A stretch of 64,000 bases of DNA from Agarophyton chilense (Eukaryota; Rhodophyta; Florideophyceae; Gracilariales; Gracilariaceae). The position numbers and the translations under genes were made by a program. The notes under the pieces are model-generated. The model saw only the letters and a program-made list of their open reading frames with translations, was not told where the DNA came from and did no database searches. Shown in pieces: positions 19,750 through 29,876 of the stretch; position 1 is the stretch's first letter, and every line of letters starts with the position of its first letter. The stretch covers positions 682,001 through 746,000 of the forward strand of contig JARGXX010000071.1 of the NCBI GenBank assembly GCA_030374765.1, given 5' to 3'.

Positions 19750-20553
19750 CTAATTACTCTTTTTATGTTCTTGGGCATTCGAGGATAGATTTCGTCTACT
19801 TCTGCCTGCTGTTCTCCGTGCCAGACGTCGGATGTATCGTTTATCATCAAACGACCATCGGTACAATCCAGCAGCGAGCAGGGCGCCCGAAATGGGCCCT
19901 ATCCAATATATTTCATGATTCTTCCATAGGTTCTCAAGTAATGATAGCGCAAGCGACATAGCTGGATTCATGCAAGCACCAGTCCATTCTCCAGCTCCAG
20001 CCACCATTGCAATAGTGATAGAAGTCATCACACTCCACTTTTTGATGATAGCTCTCTTTCCGAAAATCGAATCCAGTGAGAGCGCAAGTACACACATGAG
20101 AAATGTTATGCCCATTTCAATTGCCACAGCGCCCTTATATGAGAGGCCTTCATGTGGCTGTGGTGGTGCAAATCTCGCATGTGCTTCCCTTTCGAACATC
20201 ATTTCTGCCCCTCTACGCACAAGCAACGTGCCAAATAAGTGCCCCAAAAACTGTGCAACGGCCATCACAATCGCGTCGTCAATCGAGAGCTTTCCCGCGA
20301 GAAAAAGCGAAAGGGTGACGGCTGGGTTCACTGGACTGCCAAAAGAAAGCCCGAATATTTCCCACACTCCCATCACACAGACAAGTCCAGAAAGGAACAG
20401 CTGTGAAGGGGGGAACCGTTTCAAACTAGGATTTATTGAACGTAGGAATTCCGTGTCCGATAGGAAAAACAGCCATAGGACACTACATGTCCAGAGAACG
20501 ACAGCCAGATATTCGCGAATAAAGAGCCTGACGGGGTTCTGCTTGGCACTCAT
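19750..20553 (-). CDS. Aquaporin/MIP-family channel, diverged (SIP/AQP11-like?)
   Basis: The 267-residue protein has six hydrophobic segments and the two half-helix motifs of the MIP fold: SPVNPAVT (NPA at 76-78) and GACMNPAMS (NPA at 196-198). The internal duplication and total length match water/glycerol channels. The residue before the first NPA and the selectivity-filter region (TGACMNP rather than TGxxxNPAR) lack the Arg that normally follows the second NPA (here NPAMS). That loss is seen in unorthodox aquaporins such as the AQP11/12 and SIP types, often intracellular. Substrate therefore cannot be predicted. The C-terminus is strongly basic (~235-260). The start ATG at 20553 gives a short cytosolic N-terminus before the first helix. 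Confidence 0.82.
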   Translation of the reverse strand: MSAKQNPVRLFIREYLAVVLWTCSVLWLFFLSDTEFLRSINPSLKRFPPSQLFLSGLVCVMGVWEIFGLSFGSPVNPAVTLSLFLAGKLSIDDAIVMAVAQFLGHLFGTLLVRRGAEMMFEREAHARFAPPQPHEGLSYKGAVAIEMGITFLMCVLALSLDSIFGKRAIIKKWSVMTSITIAMVAGAGEWTGACMNPAMSLALSLLENLWKNHEIYWIGPISGALLAAGLYRWSFDDKRYIRRLARRTAGRSRRNLSSNAQEHKKSN

Positions 20554-21190
20554 TGTTAATACTCAGGAGTCAAGGGCAGGGAGACTTGTGTTCATCGATT
20601 GTAACCATTAACCCCTCGGGCAAGAATACCACTGTACGCTGCGCGTACCTGTTGCGAAAAGTTGCACCCGACGTAACAGAAGTTAAGTCTTGCAAACTGT
20701 AGATACCAAACCGAATGCGAGTTGTTTGGTACCGCGCTTCTGCGAAAGATATATCGTTCTATTGCTGAGTTGAAACACTACACTCTACTTGAATTGACAG
20801 CCATGTGATTTCTCCCTTCACACACGCAGGTCTTACACTCTTTCGTTTTAATTTAATTTAATTTAATATCACCAATCAAAACCGGCCACACCGACGCGGA
20901 AAGCCATGATCATAATCGCTGTGCACTGCACTGGGTGTCTAACGGGCATACTCTCCGTAAATACAGTAGATCGACGAACACAGCATCATCATTCGCCCCA
21001 TACCTACTTCTGTAGATATATAACCGTCGCCATCTGGAAATCGAAGAGACTGCGTCAAGAATATCCTTCGGGGTAACACATGGCGAAGTTAATCACAACG
21101 ATGACGAAGTGTTGAAATGAGAATTATCCATGCAACCAAGTTTGATAGCTAGCAATACTTAGACCGACCTTCCTAGTTTGCACGGTAGAC
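20554..21190. other. Intergenic, upstream of aquaporin gene
   Basis: This is non-coding sequence with an A/T-rich tract of TTTAA repeats at ~20850-20867. It includes the aquaporin promoter. No RNA gene or known repeat is recognised. Confidence 0.35.
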
Positions 21191-21206
21191 AGCTCTATCG
21201 TGCTCT

Positions 21207-22017
21207 ACGCTAGTTCACATCAGCCCTTACGAAGATTATGAACACATCAGAAGTTCTGTACGCGATTGAGGCTTCCTTGATTGCAAGTCTTAGAGGCGCT
21301 TTTATCGTTTTTACTATAGCTCTACATATAGCCAGGAAACCCATGCGTTTCTCATATATCGCTTCCGATAAATAGGGACCACGAGGAACACTGCCGGACG
21401 CATACTTCAAGCTCTCTTCAGTAACTTACCAGGTACTCAGTGGTCGTCACCTTGAAGTACCACGGTGCACGCAATACATCCGTGATATCATCAGTGCAGA
21501 AAGTCTTGTGCTTCTGCGTAGAGTATACATCATTAGACAGCTTGAGTATGCGTACCAAGAAGAATCGAGAGATCAAGTGGGTTGGTTCGCCACAAGAGAT
21601 ACACAATATCGCACACCTGGATAGTATGAATCACTTTTGGAACAAACAACTCACTCATCGCCTCGTCCTCTTCTTCCAACTGCACTGCGCAGGAATCAAC
21701 ATCCCCTTCACTTAAGGGGTTTCTCTCTTGTATGGCCCAGAAAATGTTTGAATACTTTCTAGCAGTGATGAAAGTGAGACAAATACCCGATGTCACGATG
21801 TACGCTGAACATGAACAGCCTTCACAGCGACATCAAGAGGATGGAAATTCTGCCAAATGACTCCTGCAAACTGTCGCGATTCGTGCCGATCCTAACTTAC
21901 CTCCTCGAATGAGAACGCCAACCGTACGCCAGTTTGAGAAAAGAAAAGAGTAAGAGCGGTCTGTGCGATGCGAAAGAAACGCAGCGTCGATCTATTGCGG
22001 CGCACACGAACCATGAT
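21207..22017 (-). CDS. Probable multi-exon gene of unknown function (minus strand)
   Basis: Several short coding-looking stretches on the minus strand are separated by good splice signals. The first, from an ATG at ~22014, reads MVRVRRNRSTLRFFRIAQ and ends at a consensus donor GAGGAG|GTAAGT (~21901). Next comes a stretch with HPLDVAVKAVHVQ, then one with KYSNIFWAIQERNPLSEGDV and EEEDEAMSELFVPKVIHTIQ ending CAG|GTGTGC (~21617). An acceptor TACGCAG after a CTAATGA branch-like site (~21516) opens KHKTFCTDDITDVLRAPWYF. A final stretch (~21210-21410) is basic and hydrophobic. KHKTFCTDDITDVLR recalls the end of a histone fold, but this is weak. Exon joins are my reading and have not been tested, and an intron between the second and third pieces would be unusually short. 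Confidence 0.35.
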
Positions 22018-22532
22018 AGATTTTTCAGGAGGAGGGCGGAGGGCGGATGCGACGGCGACCTTTTGAAGAATCCAATCTGGAGCAGGCAGGAATTTGTGAT
22101 TTGGGATCCAGTTTATTGGATCTAAATTCTAAAAAATGCCGTCGTCGGTCAAACTCCCAATATTCATTTAAAGTGTAAACTTTAGACGTGTTTCCTGAAC
22201 ATCACAATTCTTGGTAGATATGTATACATAGGTTGTGCACCGTTTTGCAGCACGAGGAATAGTTGAGTATTTGCGGTCATACAGTTCGACGAAAAAGAGA
22301 ACAGGATTTGACACACCGTGGTTTAGCTACTAATTTGGGGATAGCCGTCGCGTATTACATCCGCGAAACCACTCGCATTTTTCGTTTGCTGACTGACCAC
22401 AGTCTTTTTTGTCCACGGCTTTAAGGGAAAAGAGAGAGGGATAGCAGGTTTGTGACGTGATATTATTTACAAACAGGAAATCAAGCTAACGAAACGAGAA
22501 CAGGTGTTTACAACACCGCACAACTTCGTCTA
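22018..22532. promoter_or_regulatory. Upstream region of RRP6
   Basis: This is an A/T-rich, coding-free stretch between the possible multi-exon gene (minus) and RRP6 (plus), likely a divergent promoter. No specific element can be named. Confidence 0.35.
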
Positions 22533-25316
22533 ATGATGGATGAACTTAATTCCAAGCGAGTCTTAGGAGAGGTGTTCAAGGCCCTGGATACAGCGATTCG
22601 ATGTTGTCAGAATTTACCCAGCCGAAATGAATTGCGACTCATTCAAGTAACATCTTCCAGTCTGAAGGAGAAAGGAAATCAACTTGCAGAACAGGTGGTT
22701 TCTGAACTCAATTCTGTGGCGTCCCGATACGCTGTTTCTCTCCCTTCTTCGGATTCGGATTCCAATTCATCCCAATCTTCAGGCTCATTAGCGCTCCGGG
22801 ATTCAATGTTTGACCAAACTGCTGAGACCACTGATGAAGCACTTCAGCATTTTAACGTCGCACTCGATCGAGTAAGGAAGATAAAAAATGCCATTGTTCC
22901 ACCTCAAGGAGCCCTTGGTCCGAGTTTATCAGCACCGAGAGTTGGAATCGGAAATCTTGGTCGGTCACATGGAGGTGCCTTGGACATACAGAAGCCACAG
23001 ATTCATTTTTCGGACTACCCCATTGACAATTCGGATGCACCTTTTGTTGCTCCCCATGCCAGACATCAAATCAGTGATTCAAAATCGCCTCAAGGAGGTG
23101 CGGGCGAACATTCTACACCAAATGTTGAGAATTACCTGCAAGAACTGTATAAAAAAAACTCCAACCCCGACAGTGAGCAAAGACACCCGTATGAAAACGA
23201 AATTTCAAATGCTCAACAAGAAATGTCTTCAAAGGAGTTTAAGATTGAGCAGGTGACTATTTACAAATCAATGAAATCGACACCATGTACTTTCGTGACT
23301 ACAGAGGAGGAGCTTTTCAATGTGGCCGAAAGACTAAAGAATGCAAGCTCGATTGCTGTAGATCTTGAGAATCACAGTTTGCGATCGTTTCAAGGATTCA
23401 CATGCCTCATCCAAATTTCAACGAGGAAGGAAGATATTGTTATTGATGTATTGCGTTTGAGGGGAAGCGTCCATAGAGCACTGGCTCCCATTTTTACAGA
23501 CGAAACGGTTGTCAAAGTTTTGCATGGTGCTGACAGGGACGTTCAATGGCTTGAGCGTGACTTTGGTATCTATGTGGTCAATATGTTTGACACAGGACAA
23601 GCGGCTCGTCTTCTAAAACTACCTTCAGCGTCACTTGCCTTCCTTCTGACACACTTTTGTGATGTTTCTGGTGTCAACAAGAAAAAATTCCAGCTCGCAG
23701 ACTGGCGCCAACGGCCTCTTTCGAATGAAATGTTCGAATATGCTCGTTCAGATACGCATTACTTGTTGTATATATATGATCGTCTCCGTTGCGAACTCTC
23801 AAAAAAGGGCCTGTTGCAAAAAGCATGGGAGCGTTCATCTTTTGTTTCCAGAAAGCGGCACCGGAAAGCACGATTTGAGCCCGGAGTCGCTAAAGTATTA
23901 GCTGCGCGTCACTCATTGGGACTGGATAAACATCAGATTCGATTGCTTGAAGAACTATGCAAGTGGAGGGACATGACAGCGCGAGAAGAAGACGAGAGTT
24001 TTCCTTACGTGGCGCCATTAAAAGTGCTGTTTGGTATTGTTCGCGCTAGAGATAAAGCAAGGACTGTAGAGGGCTTGCTGAAGTTTGGATTTCCAGGTGG
24101 GTTTATCCCACCTCTAGTTTACAAGAATTCAAAAAAGCTCACAGAGCTTATAGGGGATGCACTTGATGCCAAACTTGATGGCGGTACTGATGAAAAACCA
24201 GGCGATTTTGTCGCTTCGGAGACGCAATCAATGGAGCCGTCAGGGATAGCAAGACAAAAGAAGCCACCAGAGATAGCAAAACAAAAGGAGCACGTTTTAG
24301 CTATTCTACGCACACAGACTGAAGTACAAGATGACGATTTCGTGCGAGGTGCACAGTCTTTTGATATGCCCGAGACCGCTCCTTCCTCGGTAATATATGG
24401 GGCGCGGGAAATCCATGAATCAACGGAACAAAAGACGAAAGCGAACAAGGCGATTTCACTCTCGAATAACTTAAGATTGACCATAACAAGCAAGTCCCGA
24501 TCAACTCTGTTTGATTCAGATTCTGACTCTGACAGTTCCGACACTGGGGAGCATTTTCACGCTCGTCGTGAAAACGATGGAAGTGCAACAGTGGATGGAA
24601 AAGAAATGTATGTCTCACAAGAAGTTTCGAACTCTAAGGATAGGACCGAAAACGAGAAATCAAAAGCGATTCTTGCTGGAAGAGTTGAAAATATGGGGAA
24701 ATTGAAGGAAGCAGTTGGTAATGTGCCACCAGGAGAGAATAGGGAAGCTGATTGTCACCAAATGTTGTCAACTGTTGCAGAGCAGTCCATTATCGACCCA
24801 GGAAAAAACTCGGCCAGTAGCCTGCATAGTGCATGCAAGAATACGAAACAGAAACGCAGTCTAGAAGATATGGTAGCAGAGGTCAAAGCAGAGATAGCCG
24901 CGGAACAGGAGCAACTACATGCTGTTTCAGTTTTTCGGGTAGAAACAGATGAAGTCCAGGAGAAAGGAGATCACAAAGGAGTCCATGTGGATGTTGAGCC
25001 CGTGGAAGAGCTCCCAACGAAGAAGGAAGAAGCCATCTCCTTACGAGAATCAGCAAGACGGGCAGAAATTCTTGTACCAAAGAAGCGGAAGAGAAAAGAA
25101 AAAGGCAACTCTGCATATGATGTAAGCAACCCCTTACCAGCGTTTGATTATGAACAAGCTCTTACAGACGAAAAACAGAGAGAGAAAACACCAATTCGTT
25201 GCGATCGATTTGATCCCATGCGAAAGTTGCGCGGTGATTGGAAGACAGATGGTAAGAGCAGAGTAAAGAAGAGACGGCGCGGTAGAGGCCAATCGATGAG
25301 TTTCAGATCGACGTAA
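22533..25316 (+). CDS. RRP6: Exosome 3'-5' exoribonuclease RRP6/EXOSC10
   Basis: The 927-residue single-exon protein follows the Rrp6 plan. An N-terminal PMC2NT-like helical region (~1-115), which in the family binds the Rrp47/C1D cofactor, precedes the DEDD-Y exonuclease (~250-440): VDLENH (Asp/Glu ~277/279), LHGADRDVQWLERDFG (~332) and YARSDTHYLLYIYDRL (Asp ~407, Tyr ~411). An HRDC domain follows (~465-545, DKHQIRLLEELCKWRDMTAR). The remaining ~380 residues are acidic, Ser-rich and end in basic clusters (KKRKRKEKG; RVKKRRRGRGQS) that suit nuclear localisation and exosome binding. It is the nuclear exosome-associated 3'-5' RNase for rRNA, snoRNA and aberrant RNA trimming. All four acidic residues and the Tyr are present. 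Confidence 0.93.
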   Translation: MMDELNSKRVLGEVFKALDTAIRCCQNLPSRNELRLIQVTSSSLKEKGNQLAEQVVSELNSVASRYAVSLPSSDSDSNSSQSSGSLALRDSMFDQTAETTDEALQHFNVALDRVRKIKNAIVPPQGALGPSLSAPRVGIGNLGRSHGGALDIQKPQIHFSDYPIDNSDAPFVAPHARHQISDSKSPQGGAGEHSTPNVENYLQELYKKNSNPDSEQRHPYENEISNAQQEMSSKEFKIEQVTIYKSMKSTPCTFVTTEEELFNVAERLKNASSIAVDLENHSLRSFQGFTCLIQISTRKEDIVIDVLRLRGSVHRALAPIFTDETVVKVLHGADRDVQWLERDFGIYVVNMFDTGQAARLLKLPSASLAFLLTHFCDVSGVNKKKFQLADWRQRPLSNEMFEYARSDTHYLLYIYDRLRCELSKKGLLQKAWERSSFVSRKRHRKARFEPGVAKVLAARHSLGLDKHQIRLLEELCKWRDMTAREEDESFPYVAPLKVLFGIVRARDKARTVEGLLKFGFPGGFIPPLVYKNSKKLTELIGDALDAKLDGGTDEKPGDFVASETQSMEPSGIARQKKPPEIAKQKEHVLAILRTQTEVQDDDFVRGAQSFDMPETAPSSVIYGAREIHESTEQKTKANKAISLSNNLRLTITSKSRSTLFDSDSDSDSSDTGEHFHARRENDGSATVDGKEMYVSQEVSNSKDRTENEKSKAILAGRVENMGKLKEAVGNVPPGENREADCHQMLSTVAEQSIIDPGKNSASSLHSACKNTKQKRSLEDMVAEVKAEIAAEQEQLHAVSVFRVETDEVQEKGDHKGVHVDVEPVEELPTKKEEAISLRESARRAEILVPKKRKRKEKGNSAYDVSNPLPAFDYEQALTDEKQREKTPIRCDRFDPMRKLRGDWKTDGKSRVKKRRRGRGQSMSFRST

Positions 25317-26895
25317 ATCCGTTTAAGATAATGTGACCAAACAACAGCGAATAGCCACATGAACTGATGAGGTTCTCATCTAAATAATGAATTAATATAT
25401 GATGGTCTTCTGCCCACAGCTTTCTCGAGCTACAAGAAATGAATCGGTGTTCTGATACTCTATAAATTCCTCATCAGCTCTCATGATTTGCCTTGAATAA
25501 ATTGTTTATACACGGGGATTCTTCCCGGCCATATCACATCCCAACTCGAAACGAGTACATAGCAAGTGACGACCACAACCTTTAAGAGAAATTTACCTCC
25601 GGCTTGTGACAAATTGGGCTGAATAGTTCCCGTTTTGTCAGGAGTCTACTACATCGACGTTTGTCCAAATGACAATCTCAATCTGCATCAGACCAAGACG
25701 CGACCGACAAAGTGGCGTTGTACGGTACTCCCAAGCCATAATGATTCGTGTCAACCAAGTACCGTACGCCTTTTTCCATACATGTCCAATGTTCAGGTAA
25801 AGAGTTAAAGAAAAACATTCCTAGAATGGAACTAGCTGTTTCAAGATCCGGTTGGGTGCGACAACTTAACAAATAGCAATATGAAAACCTCTTTGTGTAG
25901 TACATTCATCATTGCAGAACATAAAGAGTAATTGGGAATGTACAATGCATGATGAAGGCAAATTGTTAGAGGAAAAGGAAAAAAAGCGGGTGTTGCCGTA
26001 TCCACATGAGAGAGTCGGATCTCCCTAGTAATGATTGTCATCAGTATGAGGGGGGGCCCCTTCGCGCCAAATCTCCCTACACGTCTGACCCGTGGCATGG
26101 AAATGCACTCCCACCCAATAATTATCGAGTGCACTTTGCTACAGTGCCGTGCGCCGCCCAAGTGCCGACCAATCATTAGTCGTTTTACGTTACACCTCCG
26201 ACCCTCAGGCTCCAAAACAGATATATGGTGCACTGATGATGAACCGGGTCAGACAACTCGGCTCGACCCTAACCACAAAAAAACCTCCAAATTTCAGGCA
26301 TGGGCCACAGCACTCTATGATATGACAAGAGCCTGAGTGCTGTGACTGCCCTAGGACCTAGGCAAGGCCGAGCTCGTGTGCAGGCCGCCATCGTAGTAAC
26401 CCACTGAGTACCACGGATCTGGGAAAAGTCAGGTGCTGCGTGGTACACTGATCGTTTGACAACGATTCATTCAGAAAGTATTGAGGGTTTCCCAGACCTT
26501 ATACCAGCAGACCTTGCTGTGCAGGGTCTGGAGCTGGCCGCCGTGTCGTACCTCTGGGGGCTGGAAAGCGCTTGCTCCACTGCGTGTCAGGGAGTATTGC
26601 CGTGAGTAATAGCAAACCCATCCCAACAACCGGACGTGGGTTAAACGGCATACGGCTTGAAAACCGGCTGGGCACACTTCGTCCGTCACTTTTGAACAGA
26701 AATGTGTCGAGAGTCCCTGTGCTGCGCATGAGTTGCATTGGGTAATATATAAGTCTTGCAGCTTTTTTTTTAATTAAGACAGCTGCATGCAACCAGCCCC
26801 GGTGGATGCAAAGCAACAAAATGCAACCAAAGATCAAACATTTTTCTTCACACGGTTTAGTTGTGTTTGTTTTTTATATTACACAAACTTTGTCG
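25317..26895. other. Gene-free region before the LTR element
   Basis: This 1.6-kb stretch contains short frames only. A minus-strand segment near 25680-25900 (SSILGMFFFNSLPEHWTCME) faintly recalls a copia-type gag helix, but too weakly to call. The 26,000-26,700 part is more GC-rich and may be old element debris. No RNA gene is seen. Confidence 0.3.
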
Positions 26896-27616
26896 CGATT
26901 TTCTGATATTTGTTAGAACGTTGGACGTTTGGGCCCTGACAGTGGGATCTCCACGTGTATGGCCCTGAGCAGGTGTGCACTACTGTAATTAGTAGAGTTT
27001 AGTTAGTGGGCCCTACTTCGGGAGACGAGATCTCACAGTCCGAAGCTCAGAGTAAATGAGAACGAAGTTTGGTCTTCGATACCTTTAGAGGTTCTTCGTC
27101 GCCATCGTTTCGGCCTTACAACCCGGAACGGGCTCTGGTTAGCAACGCCTGCGTAGGGACACGACTTCATTTAGAGAGTGCCCACGTTTGGGTTCCGTGC
27201 AACCACCCCCTTGGGACCGCTCAGACGTCCTGCGTGCACGATACCCCGTGGGGGTTCTGCTCACTTGTTGCGTGCTTTTTGTGTTTCCTTTCGAGGACAG
27301 TTTTTCGCCCCTGTATTGGGTTTCTTTTGTTGTTTCGCCCCTTTTCTGGTTCTCGGGTCCGGTGCCTGTCAGTGCCCGACCCTCGCCCCTTTTTTCCTCT
27401 TCGCCGGATTTTCCGCCATTCTTTGGGATACCCATACCCATTCCGGACCCAACGGTTTCTACCCCTCACCTCCGTCGGTACTGCCGGAATCCCCCGTGGG
27501 AGTTACACCCCACACTACGGGTGGAACGGAGGGCTCTGTCTCTGAGTCTGCCTCCCCCAGGGAGCAAGGCTTCGAAGACCTTGAGAGCACTTCCCGTCGC
27601 CGGGTTTTGCTCCACA
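26896..27616 (+). repeat. Left LTR of element 1 (matching portion)
   Basis: This stretch matches 37763-38483 base for base in length, starting CGATTTTC and ending GCTCCACA. It includes the shared start GTTAGAACGTTGGACG and a TTTT/CCCC-rich 3' part. LTRs carry promoter and polyadenylation signals. Several open frames cross it but do not resemble proteins. Confidence 0.85.
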
Positions 27617-27843
27617 AGTGATCTCCCGACTTAGAATCCGTTCTCGGACTTTTGGGTTGGTCATCCACGTGTTGGAATATCTCTTGGAAGAGGAAGCAGC
27701 GTCGTGAAGATTTGTTGTAGTGGTCCCCTTTGGAAAGGGTGGAATTTGTTTTTATTTTTGTTTTGTGTTACGTCATCCGTTCTCCGGGAATCTCGTGATC
27801 GAATTTCATCGTTACCCCGAATCGTCGGTGTCGTGTCTGCAGC

Positions 27844-29874
27844 ATGTCGCCGCCTACCCGTGGTTCCAGGACTGGATCGAACCGTCAAGCGGATTCAGTT
27901 TCCCCGGCCTCGCCTAGGTCAAGGAGCTCAATTCCCGAAGTCCGGAACGATTCCGGTATCGATCCGGACACTCGGAGAGCACCCTCAGTGGTTTCAGGTC
28001 CTCGAGAGGTCGTGGCTGTGGGCCCAGCTCCCGTGGTGGAGACCCCCTCAGCAGCACCCCGAAGTCGGGCCGACCCTGAATTACAGCGCCTGGAGACTCG
28101 AATCGATATCGCCAACGCGGCTCACGTCGAGCTCCTTCAGGAGGTTACTACCCTCCGCCGCAAGGTGCAGAACGCCCAGGTGCGGGGAGTCGCCGATGAC
28201 CTTCGTACCCTGAGGAGGGATGTGAACTCCCTTTTGGAAAGCTTTGGTACCCCTGGGGTCTTTATCCAGGAGTATCGGAGCCTCGTGGAGGAACACCGCG
28301 TGCAAGCGGAACGCTTCCGAGCTCGCCTGGACACCCTCGAGGCCATTATCCGTATGGACGGAGACACAGAAGCCTCGAAGGATAAACCCGACGTTTCGGA
28401 AGACGAGGAACACCCCTCCGCTAAACGGGACCGCCGCAAGTCCAAGAAGAGGGTTCACCTCCAAGAGGATTTATCGGATTCCGATCCCAATCGCTCGTCA
28501 TCGAGTTCGTCCTCCGAATCTTCGGATAGTGAAGATGGACGCCGGTCATCCCGGGCGACTCGGTCGAAGGCTACTTACACCTCTCAAGGGGCAATCCGTA
28601 CCCGGAAGAAGGGTAGGAAACACCTTGGATTAAGGGAGCTGAAGCCGACGAATCCTCTCTATCGGAAGCTGCTATCGTACCGCTATTACGGGTTGGATAA
28701 CCCTTCGGGAGATCGAACATCCCGCGGAACGGGTAAGGTCAAGGACTACATCAAAAGGCTGAGCATCACCCTACAGAAGAGGGAGTTCACAGGAACAGAC
28801 CCAATTCTGGTGCTCGATTTCCTTGCGAGGTTCGTCCAGGAGGCTGACATCCTCGGTATGAGTGAAGCGCAAGCGTATCTTGCATTACCCTATTTCTTAA
28901 AGGGGATGGCTGAAGACCAGTTCAACTCCGTCCGTGGATCATCCCGAGCCTCGGAAGGGGGAGTCACTTGCTGGCCCGAAGCGGTGCAGTACCTCTTGAG
29001 GTCATACGCTACTGGAAATGCGACTCAGGAAACAATCCTTGCATTAAGGGATACGCGGCAGAAGCCGATGGAAACCGAAACGGTGTATTCAACTCGCTTG
29101 AATAAAGCGTTTCACCGATGCGGGAATGTATTCCCCGCCTACGAGAGATGCACCATGTTTGTGGATGGTTTGGACCCCTCGATAAGGGCATTGGTTGCCC
29201 GAAATCGGGAAGAGAAGCGCAAGCTGACCTACTTGGAACTGGTTCAGTACGCCCAGGCTGAGGGGGATACTCTCCGTGCCCGGCAGAACCGAAAGAGTCG
29301 GCCGTCACGTGCATTCCTCGCCGATGGAGGTAACTCGTCTTTGTCACTCGCAGGAGGCCCTGCCCCTGTGGGGGTCAATGATAACATTCACTTCATGGAA
29401 AGTAACCCCGAATCTATGGGTACGTCTGAGTTGCCGTCGACATCCGCTCCGACTACGGATGAAGACCCTGCGCTCTATACCCAAGGACGGAGGGTGCCAG
29501 CCGCATCGCTACCTTTTGCGAATACCGCTGCTCGGTTCTCTCGCCCCGGATGGAGGGATAAAGCACCACGTCGCGTGGATTCACGTCCACAACCGAACCC
29601 GGCAGAGCTGATTTGCTATTTGTGTTACCTCCGTGGTCACAAAGCACCAGAATGCACATTTCCGCTGCGGGAGGGTTCACGAATTATCGCTCAGTACGAG
29701 ACTCTGACCCCTGAGGAGAAAGCTCGAGTCCCGAGTAGGTCCTATGAGGAACAAAGGATACTCCGAGCTCACCTTGCTGACAGGGATACAGAACTTGTAC
29801 CCTCGAACGGGGAACAACCGGTCCCCTTCGAGGCAGCTGCACCGAATTCGGTCGGGTCTGCTTCGAAAAACTAA
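27844..29874 (+). CDS. gag: Gag-like protein of element 1
   Basis: The 676-residue frame opens at an ATG (27844). It has a charged coiled-coil section (~80-180), an acidic/Ser-rich hinge, the retrotransposon gag core (~300-460, with DFLARFVQEADILGM and YLLRSYATGNATQET) and a single CCHC zinc knuckle CYLCYLRGHKAPEC near residue 590. Such proteins form the particle that packages element RNA. It is followed almost directly by the pol frame in another phase. Ty3/gypsy elements commonly reach pol by frameshifting or read-through, but I cannot say which is used here. Confidence 0.85.
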   Translation: MSPPTRGSRTGSNRQADSVSPASPRSRSSIPEVRNDSGIDPDTRRAPSVVSGPREVVAVGPAPVVETPSAAPRSRADPELQRLETRIDIANAAHVELLQEVTTLRRKVQNAQVRGVADDLRTLRRDVNSLLESFGTPGVFIQEYRSLVEEHRVQAERFRARLDTLEAIIRMDGDTEASKDKPDVSEDEEHPSAKRDRRKSKKRVHLQEDLSDSDPNRSSSSSSSESSDSEDGRRSSRATRSKATYTSQGAIRTRKKGRKHLGLRELKPTNPLYRKLLSYRYYGLDNPSGDRTSRGTGKVKDYIKRLSITLQKREFTGTDPILVLDFLARFVQEADILGMSEAQAYLALPYFLKGMAEDQFNSVRGSSRASEGGVTCWPEAVQYLLRSYATGNATQETILALRDTRQKPMETETVYSTRLNKAFHRCGNVFPAYERCTMFVDGLDPSIRALVARNREEKRKLTYLELVQYAQAEGDTLRARQNRKSRPSRAFLADGGNSSLSLAGGPAPVGVNDNIHFMESNPESMGTSELPSTSAPTTDEDPALYTQGRRVPAASLPFANTAARFSRPGWRDKAPRRVDSRPQPNPAELICYLCYLRGHKAPECTFPLREGSRIIAQYETLTPEEKARVPSRSYEEQRILRAHLADRDTELVPSNGEQPVPFEAAAPNSVGSASKN

Positions 29875-29876
29875 AC

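Noticed and set aside
27069-27634. Three overlapping plus-strand frames and two minus frames inside the left LTR
   Set aside because: LTR sequence; identical frames recur in the right LTR and none resembles a protein.
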